Below are positions 16,472 to 25,154 of a DNA stretch of 64,000 nt, piece by piece. Location: the NCBI RefSeq assembly GCF_900013425.1, contig NZ_FBXK01000001.1, positions 928,501 to 992,500 on the forward strand, given 5' to 3'. Numbering within the stretch: the first letter of the stretch is position 1; each line of letters starts with the position of its first letter. Source of the DNA: Sphingobium sp. Z007. Lineage in GTDB: Bacteria > Pseudomonadota > Alphaproteobacteria > Sphingomonadales > Sphingomonadaceae. The position numbers were made by a program, and so were the translations under genes. The notes under the pieces were generated by a model. It saw only the letters and a program-made list of their open reading frames with translations, ran no database searches and had not been told where the DNA came from.

Positions 16472-17299
16472 ATGCGGAGCAGCATCACACTGCTTTTCGT
16501 GCCTGGCGACCGGCCCGAGCGTTATGCGAAGGCGGCCACCTCGGGCGCGGATGCTATTATCATCGACCTTGAGGATGCGGTTGCTCCCGCCAATAAGGTG
16601 CAAGCCCGTACAGCACTTTGCCACGTCGTCGCCTTGCCCGCTGACATGGATATTTTTGTGCGTGTAAACGCAGTCAATACCCCATGGCACGAAGAGGATC
16701 TGGCGGCGATCGCATCGCTTCCCCTGTCCGGGTTGATGCTCGCCAAGACCGAGTCCGCGCATGACGTCGAGCAGGCTTCCGAAGTGGCCGCGGGCCAGCC
16801 GGTCATCGCCTTGCTCGAAACGGCGCTTGGCTTGTCGAGGGCGCGAGAGATATCCGCCTCCGCCTGCGTGCGGCGCCTGGCGTTCGGCAGCATCGATTAT
16901 TGCGCGGATATCGGCGCCGCGCATCGGCGCGAGCCGCTGCTGGCGGCGCGCAGCGAGATTGTACTCGCCTCGCGTCTGTCATCCTTGCTTTCGCCAATCG
17001 ACGGCGTGTGCACGTCGCTGGGCGAAGAAGCGCTGCTGGAAGATCACGCGCGTTATGCCTTGGATCTTGGGTTCGGCGGCAAGCTCTGCATCCATCCCAG
17101 TCAGATTGCGCCGGTGCGAATCGGCTTCGCCCCCACACGGGAGGAGCTGGCTTGGGCGCAAAGGACACTGGCTACAGGTGAGGATGGCGCGACTTCCGTG
17201 GATGGAACCATGGTCGATGCCCCGGTCAGGGTCCGCGCCCGCCAAATCCTGCGGCGCGCCAATCGTGCGGGCACGGCTATTCAGGAAGAAGCATCATGA
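16472..17299 (+). CDS. CitE/HpcH-type CoA-ester lyase (citramalyl/malyl-CoA lyase-like)
   Basis: TIM-barrel lyase of the CitE family: LLFVPGDRPERYAKAA at the N-terminus, IIDLEDAVAPANK with the metal-binding acidic residues, and GGKLCIHPSQI near the C-terminus. Relatives cleave malyl-, methylmalyl- or citramalyl-CoA into acetyl- or propionyl-CoA plus a 2-oxo acid. The start at 16472 gives a 275-residue protein matching the family; upstream ATG codons at 16367 and 16442 would add an atypical extension. Following an Mcd-like dehydrogenase and an HTD2-like hydratase, the expected substrate is a citramalyl-type CoA ester, giving acetyl-CoA and pyruvate or a longer 2-oxo acid. Stop overlaps the next start (ATGA). 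Confidence 0.82.
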   Translation: MRSSITLLFVPGDRPERYAKAATSGADAIIIDLEDAVAPANKVQARTALCHVVALPADMDIFVRVNAVNTPWHEEDLAAIASLPLSGLMLAKTESAHDVEQASEVAAGQPVIALLETALGLSRAREISASACVRRLAFGSIDYCADIGAAHRREPLLAARSEIVLASRLSSLLSPIDGVCTSLGEEALLEDHARYALDLGFGGKLCIHPSQIAPVRIGFAPTREELAWAQRTLATGEDGATSVDGTMVDAPVRVRARQILRRANRAGTAIQEEAS

Positions 17300-18122
17300 A
17301 CAATTCAGAGGGTCTGTCGAAAGCGGACGCCGGCGAGAATCGTGGCGACCAGTCGCCTGCTGGTCTGACAGATGCTTGCTCGGCACAACTGTGGCGGGCG
17401 GAATGGGAGCGCCGCCGCATTGCGCCGCTTAGCTCCGCTCATCCCAGGCTGTCGGAGGACGACATCTATGCAATTGCCGCGCGCACCTTCCAGAGGCGCG
17501 ACCGACAGAAGATCGGTTTCAAGCTGGGCTACACTAGCGCCGAGATGCGCGCGCAGATGGGCATTAACGACCCCAATTTCGGCGTGCTGACAAAGGATCT
17601 GCTCGTGTCCGAAAGAACGGGTCGGGTAGATAGCGAAAACCTGTTCCATCCCCTGATCGAGCCTGAAATCACACTGCGTGTGCGGCGCGACGTCCATGGC
17701 CCCGATCAGACGCGCGTTAGCATCAGCTATGCGGTGGATTCCGCAATTGCGAGCCTCGAAATCGTGCATACCCGCTATCAGAGCTATTGCTTTTCCGCGG
17801 TCAATAATACGGATAACAGCTCGAGCGCGCGGGTGGTGCTCGGCCGCCTCGATCATTCCGGTCGCTCGATGACCTGCGCCTGTGCGCCGTGCTAATGTCG
17901 TCGAAAGGCGCGACGATCGCTCATGGGATCGGCGCGAACGCGCTCGGGGATCCACGCGCGGCGCTCGCCTGGCTCGCCAATTTCCTGGGGCAGCGCGGCG
18001 AATGTATTCCCGCCATGAGCATCATAATGACGGTCGGGCTCTCACGCGCCCACGCCGCCCAAGAAGGAGATACAGTCACTGGTGAGTTTACCCTGCTGAA
18101 CATTGTTTCGGCCATTTTCTGA
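17296..18122 (+). pseudogene. 2-oxo-4-pentenoate hydratase-family gene with -1 frameshift
   Basis: The first frame (17296 to a stop at 17895) encodes the N-terminal two thirds of a MhpD/HpcG-type hydratase: KIGFKLGYTSAEMRAQMGI, LIEPEITLRVRRDV, then NNTDNSSSARVVLGR. The family C-terminus continues in another frame up to 18122 (LMSSKGATIAHGIGANAL, ALAWLANFLGQRGE, GEFTLLNIVSAIF). The break lies between about 17840 and 17885 and corresponds to loss of one base. Family members hydrate 2-hydroxy-penta-2,4-dienoates or decarboxylate oxalocrotonate. It may be a recent inactivation or a sequence error; a functional homologue is encoded at 38790. It is coupled to the CitE gene by ATGA. Confidence 0.8.
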
Positions 18123-18165
18123 TGTGGCCGTCAATGCCGGTCGAAACCAAGAAGGGATCCTGTCG

Positions 18166-18960
18166 ATGGATTTGAAGCTAAGCGGCAAAACTGTGGTGCT
18201 GACGGGTGCTAGCAAGGGCATCGGGTTAGCGGCGCTCCGGACTTTTGCCATGGAAGGTGCCCGGGTGATTGCCGCTGCGCGTGCAAGCCCGGCTTTGGAG
18301 GTGGAGGTCGCCGCGTTGCGCAAGGCAGGGCATGACGTAATTGCATGCCCCTGCGATATTACACGCGATGACGATGTGCAAAATCTGATCGAGACCGCGC
18401 AGCGTTATGCGGGGCGCATTGACGTGTTAGTCAATAATGCCGCTGGTAAACTACCCGCTGGCGACTTTATGGCGATCTCCAGCCAGGAATGGCTGGATGG
18501 TTGGAATGAGAAACTGCAATGCTACATCCGCACCGCCCAGGCGGTGTTCCCGCTCATGCGCGATCAGGGCGGCGGTCGCATCGTCAACGTCGTTGGTGCT
18601 GCTGCGCGAAACCCGAAAGCGTCTTACATGGCGGTCGGCGTCACCAACGCCGGATTGATCAACTTTACGAAGTCGCTGGCGGATCATGGCGCGCCGCATG
18701 GCATTCTTGTTGCCGGGGTAGCGCCTTCGGGGGTTATGACGGATCGCTGGCGACGCTTGATCGAAAAGCGCGCCGAAGGCGAAGGCAAGACGCCCAAAGC
18801 GCTACAGGCGGAAATGGACGCAACCTTCCCGCTCGGGCGAATGGCTGATCCTGAGGAAGTCGGCGATGTCATTTGCTTCGTGGCCTCGCCCCGGGCCTCA
18901 TATATTTCTGGCAGCATCATCACGGTAGACGGAGCCTCGACGACTGGCGTATTCAATTAG
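18166..18960 (+). CDS. Short-chain dehydrogenase/reductase with atypical active site
   Basis: SDR-fold oxidoreductase of 264 residues with cofactor motif VLTGASKGIG and NNAAG. The active-site region reads ASYMAVGVTNAG: the Tyr is present but the Lys four residues later is replaced by Gly, so the standard YxxxK pair is broken. C-terminal PLGRMADPEEVGDVICF and YISGSIITVDGA are family-typical. The start at 18166 follows GAAGGGA; the longer frame from 18103 overlaps the hydratase remnant. It closes the first catabolic block; a role on an alicyclic or hydroxyacyl-CoA intermediate is plausible but unproven. Confidence 0.8.
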   Translation: MDLKLSGKTVVLTGASKGIGLAALRTFAMEGARVIAAARASPALEVEVAALRKAGHDVIACPCDITRDDDVQNLIETAQRYAGRIDVLVNNAAGKLPAGDFMAISSQEWLDGWNEKLQCYIRTAQAVFPLMRDQGGGRIVNVVGAAARNPKASYMAVGVTNAGLINFTKSLADHGAPHGILVAGVAPSGVMTDRWRRLIEKRAEGEGKTPKALQAEMDATFPLGRMADPEEVGDVICFVASPRASYISGSIITVDGASTTGVFN

Positions 18961-19092
18961 AAGACCTGGGCACCTCCATCAACCCGTTGATCTGAGCGGA
19001 CTTGAGCGTTCAGCGCAGGATTTGGCATGATTGGGGCCGCTTGGGTCTCCATTCTGATGGCTTTTGTTGGCATTGCCGTCTTTCAGGCGCAG

Positions 19093-19784
19093 CTATCCCG
19101 TCGCTACCCGTCGTTCATGGAAGATGAGTCGGTGCATGTTGTAGACGAGGTTGGCGAGGGTGATCTTGGCTTCGGCGCGCTTGACGCCGATGGTGCGGAT
19201 GAACAGCCCCATCTGGTCTTTCTGCCGGGCGAACACATGTTCGACGCGGGCGCGGATTTTCGATTTGGCGGCGTTGGCTCTGGCAGTGCGTTGGGGCATT
19301 GGCTTGCCGCGTGGCTTCTTGCGATGGATTCGTCTGACCCGGCTCTGCCGCTTGAGCCATGCCTCGTTGGCTTGGCTCCGATAGGCCGTGTCGGCCCAGA
19401 CATCGGAGGCGGTGTTGTCGCTGGTGACGACATCACGCAGCATTCGTCCGTCGAAGCGCGCTTGGTCGGTGACCTTGCCCTTGCGGATGAAGCCGAAGGT
19501 CCGGCAGATCGACACGCTGCTCTTGTAGCCGAAGCTCGGGATGGCGATGTCGATGCCCGGCTTGCCGTTCGCCAAGGGTTTGGCCTTTGCGAACTTGAGC
19601 GTCCAGCGTGCGTCGGTGTCCTTCTGCGCCGCCTTGGCTGGCTCATCGGGCCAGATCTCGCAGGCCTTCTTGCCCGCCTTGATCGCATCCTTTTCAGGCG
19701 CCGTGTTGCGCTGCTTGGGCGCAGCCACCAGTGTGGCATCGACGATCTGCCCACCCATGGCGAGATAGCCGCGTTCCTTGAGCT
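19093..19784 (-). pseudogene. IS5-family transposase, 5'-truncated remnant
   Basis: C-terminal ~221 residues of an IS5-family DDE transposase (GGQIVDATLVAAPKQRN, SDVWADTAYRS, RVEHVFARQKDQMGLFIRTI, ending LIFHERRVATG). Sequence identity to the complete copy next door is clearly below full, so it is a different IS. Its 5' end stops exactly at the inverted repeat of the complete IS5-family copy (19785), so the N-terminal half is lost. The 18961-19090 stretch before it carries no gene that I can recognise. Confidence 0.8.
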
Positions 19785-21086
19785 GGAGACCCGCAAAAAC
19801 CTGTAGCGTTTACGCGGTCATGGTGATTCACTGATCGGGAGCGATTATGGAGAGCCGTGGTGGATCCGAAGTCCCTGTTCAGTTTGAGCGACCATCTTGA
19901 AGCGTTGAGCAAGGAAGGCGACCCGCTGGAGATTTTGCAGCAGGCGGTAGACTTCGAGTATTTCCGCGCGTGGCTAGTTGAAGGGCTCGGCTACGGTGAT
20001 GGTGCCAGGGGTGGGCGCCCGCCGTTCGATCCGGTGATGATGTTCAAGGCCCTGATCCTGCAGGCGCAGCACAACCTGTCGGACGCACGGATGGAATTCA
20101 TGATCCGGGACCGCCTGAGTTGGATGCGGTTCCTTGGACTGTCGCTCGGGGATCGAACGCCGGACGAGAACACGATCCGGCATTTTCGCAATCGCCTGAC
20201 CGAGACCGGGACGCTCAAGCGGGTGATGAAGGCCTTCGACTGGCAACTCCAGAAGAAGGGATACATCCCGATGTCGGGACAGATTGTTGATGCCTCGCTG
20301 GTGCCTGCACCCAAGCAGCGAAACACTGAAGGTGAACGCGAGGCGATCAAGTCGGGGAAGAGCGCGAAGGAAATCTGGCCGGGCGAGCCAGCCAAGGCGG
20401 CGCAGAAGGACATCGATGCACGCTGGACGCTCAAGATCGGTGGCAAAGTCCGCTATCGCGCGGACGGCACGCCATTGCCCATGATTGCCCTGCCAGTCTT
20501 CGGCTACAAATCCCACATAAGCATCGATCGGCGTTTCGGCTTCATCCGGGAGATGGCGGTGACTTCGGCGTCGGCCGCCGACGGGCGCCTTCTGCGCCAG
20601 GTCGTCAGCACGGACAACACCGGCTCCGAGGTCTGGGCAGACAGCGCCTATCGCTCAAAGCGGAACGAGAAGTGGCTGTCGGACCGGACGCTTACGTCGC
20701 GCATCCATCGGCGCAAACCGATGGGCAAGCCCATGGCGAAGGCCACTGCGCGGGCCAACGCTGCCAAATCCTCGATCCGCGCCCATGTCGAACACGTCTT
20801 TGCCCATCAGAAGAACAGGTTCGGGCTGTTCATCCGAACCATCGGTCTGGCCCGCGCCGAAGCGAAACTCACCCTTTGCAACCTGGCTTACAACTTCAAC
20901 AGGCTGATCTTCCACGAGCGCCGGGAGAGTATGGGCTGATTCTGCCTGCAACCCGGGAGAACCGGGTCAAATCGCCCAGAATGACCCCGGAAACGAACCA
21001 AAGGCGCGCCCAACAGCGTCGGACAGCATCGGGATCACCCGTCGTCGGGTTAACCAGCCTCCACGTACCCGGTTTTTGCGGGTCTC
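19785..21086 (+). mobile_element. Complete IS5-family insertion sequence
   Basis: Terminal inverted repeats GGAGACCCGCAAAAACC (left) and GGTTTTTGCGGGTCTCC (right) match perfectly over 17 bp, and both are flanked by AGCT on the outside, a possible 4-bp target duplication. It contains one intact transposase gene. It lies between an older IS5-family remnant and the tip of a Tn3-family tnpA, so it may instead mark a recombination or deletion joint. Confidence 0.8.
19857..20939 (+). CDS. IS5-family DDE transposase
   Basis: 360-residue transposase with N-terminal DUF772-type domain (DPVMMFKALILQAQHNLSDARMEF), and catalytic residues of the DDE domain visible as D in GQIVDASLV, D in SEVWADSAYRS and E in HVEHVFAHQKN. 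Start is a GTG (19857 or 19860). Frame intact and ends are present, so the element may be active. Confidence 0.9.
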   Translation: MVDPKSLFSLSDHLEALSKEGDPLEILQQAVDFEYFRAWLVEGLGYGDGARGGRPPFDPVMMFKALILQAQHNLSDARMEFMIRDRLSWMRFLGLSLGDRTPDENTIRHFRNRLTETGTLKRVMKAFDWQLQKKGYIPMSGQIVDASLVPAPKQRNTEGEREAIKSGKSAKEIWPGEPAKAAQKDIDARWTLKIGGKVRYRADGTPLPMIALPVFGYKSHISIDRRFGFIREMAVTSASAADGRLLRQVVSTDNTGSEVWADSAYRSKRNEKWLSDRTLTSRIHRRKPMGKPMAKATARANAAKSSIRAHVEHVFAHQKNRFGLFIRTIGLARAEAKLTLCNLAYNFNRLIFHERRESMG

Positions 21087-21123
21087 CAGCTGCGTGATCG
21101 GCGGTTCGAGAACCAGACCTATC
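21087..21123 (+). pseudogene. Tn3-family tnpA fragment (left of IS66 insertion)
   Basis: The 37 bp encode LRDRRFENQTYR on the plus strand, a piece of the Tn3-family transposase just before the conserved ASGLNLLVAAIILWNT segment. The last 8 bases, GACCTATC (21116-21123), are followed directly by an IS66 end (GTAAGCGCC). The continuation of this tnpA is found at 48347-48584 on the other strand, beginning with the same 8 bases. Confidence 0.75.
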
Positions 21124-21391
21124 GTAAGCGCCGACGGAAGGCGTCGTTGACACGGGCTGTCAGGCTCTTCGGCGTGTCCGTGGTGCCCATTTTTTCGCAA
21201 GCGCTTCCAGCCTTGCCTCTATCAGGGGGATATCGGGCTTGGCGTTAGGATCATGGTCGTCGCCGAGGGTGTCCAGCGCCTCTTCGTAATATTCATGATG
21301 TGGGTCGCCGAGCGCTTCGAGCTTTTCGGCGTAACCCCATGGACCGCCACAGTCCTCTGGCGGCCGTATGCCTACTGCATCGAGGATGAGC
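21124..21391. mobile_element. Detached right end of the IS66 element
   Basis: Starts with GTAAGCGCCGACGGAA, identical over 16 bp to the IS66 end at 48585. It contains the 3' half of the element's passenger gene (21160-21391, minus strand). Both IS66 ends now read in the same direction on the plus strand, which is impossible for an intact element and shows that the DNA between them was inverted. Confidence 0.75.
21160..21391 (-). pseudogene. 3' half of pRiA4b ORF-3-like passenger gene
   Basis: Encodes LDAVGIRPPEDCGGPWGYAE and about 50 more residues (EYYEEALDTLGDDHDPNAKP), the typical C-terminus of plasmid pRiA4b ORF-3 family proteins, function unknown. The N-terminal half (ending HLTYPLI) is at 56289-56657 on the plus strand. 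The two halves share a 7-bp sequence at the break: GATGAGC here (21385-21391) and its complement GCTCATC at 56651-56657, the target duplication of the IS21 element that split the gene. Confidence 0.8.
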
Positions 21392-23765
21392 TGCGCGGCG
21401 ACAACTACGATGGCCGGTTGAGCGGCGACTATGATGGCCGGTAGGATCGGTTGTCTGGTCTGATCGTAGGGAGGGGCGCAGCCCCGACCGGAGAGCGGAC
21501 CAGACAACCGGTGGCGATCTTTTTCCCCTTCTTTCGGGGGGCAGATCGGGGCTGTGGCGGGCGGTGGTATCGGAACACTCATCGAACAACGAGCGATGGG
21601 TTTGCGATGCCGGGCCACCACATTTCCGATCAGCAGGTATTTCTCTTCATGACCCATCGTCGCCAACACACCCAGGCCGTCGCGGCTGCCAAGGCCGGTA
21701 TCAGCGAACGCAGCGCACGCCGGATCGAGAACGATCCGCAGCTTCCGTCCCAGAAGAAGAAGGAGCGCCACTGGCGCACCCGCGCCGATCCGCTCGAGCC
21801 ATTCTGGCCACGTATAGAGGAGTTGCTCCAGATCGACGGTATCATTGCCGTCACGGTCTTCGAGACGCTCCAGGACGAGTTCGGCGAGGATGCTGTTCCC
21901 GATGCGATACGACGAACACTGGAACGCCGGATCGCCCGCTGGCGGGCACTGCACGGCGGCGAGAAGGAGATCTTCTTCCCGCAGCATCATGAGCCCGGTC
22001 GGCAGGGCCTGTCGGATTTCACGGTATGCGACAGTCTCAAGGTCACCGTTGCCGGCGAGACCCTGGCCTATCGCCTCTACCACTTCCGCTTGGCGGCGAG
22101 TGGCTGGGAGCATGCGGCTGTCGTGCTGGGCGGGGAGAGCTTTGCCGCCCTTTCGGAGCACCTGCAGGATGCGTTGTGGAAGCTGGGCGGTGCGCCGGCC
22201 GAACACCGCAGCGATTCCCTGTCAGCCGCCTACAAAAACCTCGACGCCGATGCGCAGCGGGATTTCACCCGAAGCTATGACGAGCTGTGTCGTCATTACG
22301 GCATGCTTGCTACCCGCAACAACCGCGGCGAGGCGCACGAGAACGGATCGATCGAAGGTCCCCATGCCCATCTCAAGCGACGGCTCGATCAGGCCTTACG
22401 CCGGCGGGGCAGCCGCGATTTCGTCAGCATCGAGGCCTGGCGCGAGTTCGTTGAGGCGCAGGTCGCCAGACAGAACCGGCGGCATGCTGCGCGCATCGAT
22501 GCAGAACGCAGGGTACTCAAGGCGCTGCCCGCAAGGCGAACCACCGATTTCGCCATGGTCACCGTCGATGTCACCCGCAACGGCACCGTCGCCATCGATC
22601 GGGTTACCTATTCGGTGCCTTCCCGCCTCGTCGGACGGCGCCTCAACGCGCATCTCTTTGACGATCGCATCGAGCTCTTCCTCGGTCCGGACAGGGTAAT
22701 GTCCACGCCGCGTGTGCGGATCAGTCATCCCCACCGGGGGCATAGCATCGATTTCCGGCACATGATCGGTAACCTGCGCCGCAAGCCCGGTGCACTGCGC
22801 AACCTCGTCTACCGCGAAGCCCTCTTCCCCGATCACGCCTACCGGCGGGCCTGGCAAGCCTTCGATGCCCAACTCGATGGACGGCAGGCCTGCCGCGATG
22901 CCGTCGCGCTGCTCGATATCGCCGCCAGGGGCGACTGTGTCGACGTGCTGGCCCGGCGGATCGATGAGGCTCTCGACAGCGGGCGCTTGCCCGATGTCGA
23001 TGCGCTCAGGGACGAGTTCCTGCCAACCGCAAGATCGCAGCGCGATGTCGCTATCCCGCCACCCGATCTGCACAGCTACAACAGCCTGATCGCCAGCGGG
23101 GAGGTGCACTGATGACCCGCACCAAGGATCAGGCCGCCGCCGTACTGCCTACCCTGCTGAAGGCCTTGCGCCTGCCGAGCATCAACCGCAACTGGAAGCG
23201 CCTCACCGACACCGCCGATCGCGATGGCTGGCCGGCCGCCAACCTGCTGGCCTCGCTTCTCGAGATCGAGATGGCTGATCGCTCCTCCCGGCGCATCCAG
23301 CGCCATCGCGACCAGTCCGGCTTGCCCGCAGGCAAGACCTTCGCCACCTTCGATTTCGACGCCGCCCCCGGCATCCGCAAACCGCACCTCTTGTCCCTCG
23401 CCGCCGGTGACGACTGGATCGAGAACGGCGGCAACCTGCTGCTGTTCGGCCAGAGCGGGACCGGCAAGACGCACGCAGTTGCCGCCATTGGCCATGCCCT
23501 CATCGACACGGGGCGGCGCGTCCTGTTCTGCTCCACCACCGACATGGTCCAGAAGCTCCAGTCCGCGCGCCGCGACCTCAGCCTGCCCGCCATGCTCGAC
23601 AAGCTCGACAAGTTCGATCTCATCGTGCTCGACGATCTGTCCTACGTCCGCAAGGACCAGGTCGAGACCAGCGCCTTGTTCGAGCTCATCGCCCACCGCT
23701 ACGAACGCCACTCGCTCGCCATTACCGCCAACCAGCCATTTTCGGCATGGGACAACGTCTTCCCT
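21392..23765 (+). mobile_element. IS21-family element A, left part
   Basis: Left end starts TGCGCGGCGACAACTACG with internal repeats GCGACxAxTAxGATGGCCGG. The other end is at 56658 (TGTAGCGCGACGATTACG), 19 of 26 terminal bases identical. A 12-bp hairpin arm pair (21449-21460 and 21498-21509, GGTTGTCTGGTC/GACCAGACAACC) lies before istA. The element is interrupted inside istB by the serine-recombinase element at 23766. Confidence 0.8.
21607..23112 (+). CDS. istA: IS21-family transposase IstA
   Basis: 501-residue transposase with an N-terminal helix-turn-helix (QAVAAAKAGISERSARRIE), an RNase H-like integrase core ending at the catalytic Glu in AHENGSIEGPHAHLKR, and a C-terminal Mu-type domain (VTYSVPSRLVGRRL). 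The start at 21607 follows an IS21-typical leader with a hairpin; the longer frame from 21451 lies in that leader. The stop overlaps istB (GATGA). Intact by inspection. Confidence 0.88.
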   Translation: MPGHHISDQQVFLFMTHRRQHTQAVAAAKAGISERSARRIENDPQLPSQKKKERHWRTRADPLEPFWPRIEELLQIDGIIAVTVFETLQDEFGEDAVPDAIRRTLERRIARWRALHGGEKEIFFPQHHEPGRQGLSDFTVCDSLKVTVAGETLAYRLYHFRLAASGWEHAAVVLGGESFAALSEHLQDALWKLGGAPAEHRSDSLSAAYKNLDADAQRDFTRSYDELCRHYGMLATRNNRGEAHENGSIEGPHAHLKRRLDQALRRRGSRDFVSIEAWREFVEAQVARQNRRHAARIDAERRVLKALPARRTTDFAMVTVDVTRNGTVAIDRVTYSVPSRLVGRRLNAHLFDDRIELFLGPDRVMSTPRVRISHPHRGHSIDFRHMIGNLRRKPGALRNLVYREALFPDHAYRRAWQAFDAQLDGRQACRDAVALLDIAARGDCVDVLARRIDEALDSGRLPDVDALRDEFLPTARSQRDVAIPPPDLHSYNSLIASGEVH

Positions 23766-23783
23766 GACCCAACCATCCAGTGA
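23112..23783 (+). pseudogene. istB: istB N-terminal part, interrupted by recombinase element
   Basis: AAA+ ATPase helper of IS21 transposition: Walker A GQSGTGKTHAVAAIG, Walker B DLIVLDDLSYV. The reading frame is normal to NVFPDP and then ends TIQ-stop, supplied by the inserted element. The conserved IstB continuation (DPAMTVAAIDRLVHHSTI) is missing here; by end-matching its true 3' part is at 56917-57050. Confidence 0.85.
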
Positions 23784-23820
23784 TACCCCTGATATCGACG
23801 GGCTGATCCGCCATGTAACG

Positions 23821-24207
23821 GTGACGTGCCCTCAGCATCCGCTCTTCGGCGAGCGGTTCGAAGTTCTGAAGCTGGTGTCTGATCGCGGGCCGGCTTGGGT
23901 GACTATCCGGGTGCCGCATGGCGGGCGGCGAAACATCCTTCGCTCCGTCACCGATCTGGCTACCGCTCCGCCTGACTCGAAATCCGCGCCGTTGGTCTCA
24001 GGCTCCATCCTCATGCGAGTCGTTGCGCTGGCAGAGGCGTTGCGCCGTTCATCACAGGACGAGGAATGCCAGAGTGAACATCAGCTCTCCCCGGAGACGG
24101 CCAAAGATCCAGATATGGTCGAGCCTGCCGCCAGCAATCCAGCGTCAGCTGGCGGCGACGATAGCGCAGGCTTTGTGCTCGCGCCCAACTGCCCGCTACG
24201 CCGGTGA
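23821..24207 (+). CDS. DUF5372-like protein preceding serine recombinase (copy 1)
   Basis: About 128 residues; TCPQHPLFGERFEVLKL then WVTIRVPHGGRRNIL resembles DUF5372 proteins that commonly precede serine recombinase genes. No enzyme motif; the second half is low-complexity and acidic. GTG at 23821 is the best internal start, but the frame is open back through the element end into istB, so the true start is unsure. Stop overlaps the recombinase start (ATGA-like overlap at 24204). Probably an accessory protein of recombination, function unknown. Confidence 0.6.
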   Translation: MTCPQHPLFGERFEVLKLVSDRGPAWVTIRVPHGGRRNILRSVTDLATAPPDSKSAPLVSGSILMRVVALAEALRRSSQDEECQSEHQLSPETAKDPDMVEPAASNPASAGGDDSAGFVLAPNCPLRR

Positions 24208-25154
24208 CACCGATGTTGAGAGATTATGCCGTAGATGAACGGATAAGCACCACGCAGCAGGCCAAGCTGGCCTATGTCTATGTCCGTCAGTCGAGCGTCG
24301 GCCAGATCCGCCATCACCAGGAAAGCACGGCGCTTCAGTATCGGCTTGTCGACCGCGCGCTTGGCCTTGGCTGGCCGCGCGAACGGGTCGAGATCATCGA
24401 CGACGATCTTGGGAAATCCGGTGCGGAGGCTCAGCACCGATACGGCTTCCAACGCCTGATCGCTGAAGTTGGCTTAGGTCACGCCGGTCTCGTTCTGAGC
24501 TACGACGCGTCGCGCCTCGCACGCAACAACAGTGACTGGCATCAACTGCTTCAGCTCTGCTCGATGTTCAGCGTTCTCATCGCTGACAGCGAACAAATAT
24601 ATGATCCCGGACTTTACCATGATCGGCTTTTGTTGGGTCTCTCGGGGATCATGAGCGAGGCTGAGCTGCATCAGATCCGCATGCGCCTGCACACGGGGGA
24701 ACGGCAGAAGGCGGCGCGCGGCGAACTGCGTATCCCGCTTCCGGCAGGGCTAATCTACGCGCCCGCCGGAGGGATCATGCTCAATCCCGACGCCCAGGTT
24801 CAGGAGCGCATCAGACTTGTGTTCGACAGCTTCATGCGCCTGGGAAGCGCAAAGGCGGTAGTGCGCTATCTGCGCCAGGCCGATCTTGCCCTGCCGGTCA
24901 GGCCGTTGAAGGGACCGGCGCCACACGAAATAGCCTGGCGCGATGCAACCGATGCGCGTGTGCGCAATATCCTGAAAAACCCTGTCTATGCGGGAGCCTA
25001 TGTCTACGGACGCCGGTGTGCTGCGCCCGAAAAGCGAAGCGAGGGGGCCAAGAACCCGACGCGCGCTGTTCCGCGCGTGTCAACGGGCGCCGAAGATTCC
25101 GCAAAAGTGGGCATCTAAAATTCCCTAGTTTGGCGGGAGGGTTTGTTTCGGTGA

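Noticed and set aside
19027..19806. 259-codon plus-strand frame beside the IS5 remnant
   Set aside because: Antisense to the transposase remnant, whose protein matches IS5 transposases.
21124..21200. Small protein frame MGTTDTPKSLTARVNDAFRR on the minus strand
   Set aside because: It covers the IS66 end itself (terminal repeat) and overlaps the passenger gene, so coding is improbable.
23224..24207. 327-codon frame spanning istB and the recombinase element
   Set aside because: The first part is a wrong-frame shadow of istB; only the last ~130 codons after the element border belong to the DUF5372-like gene.
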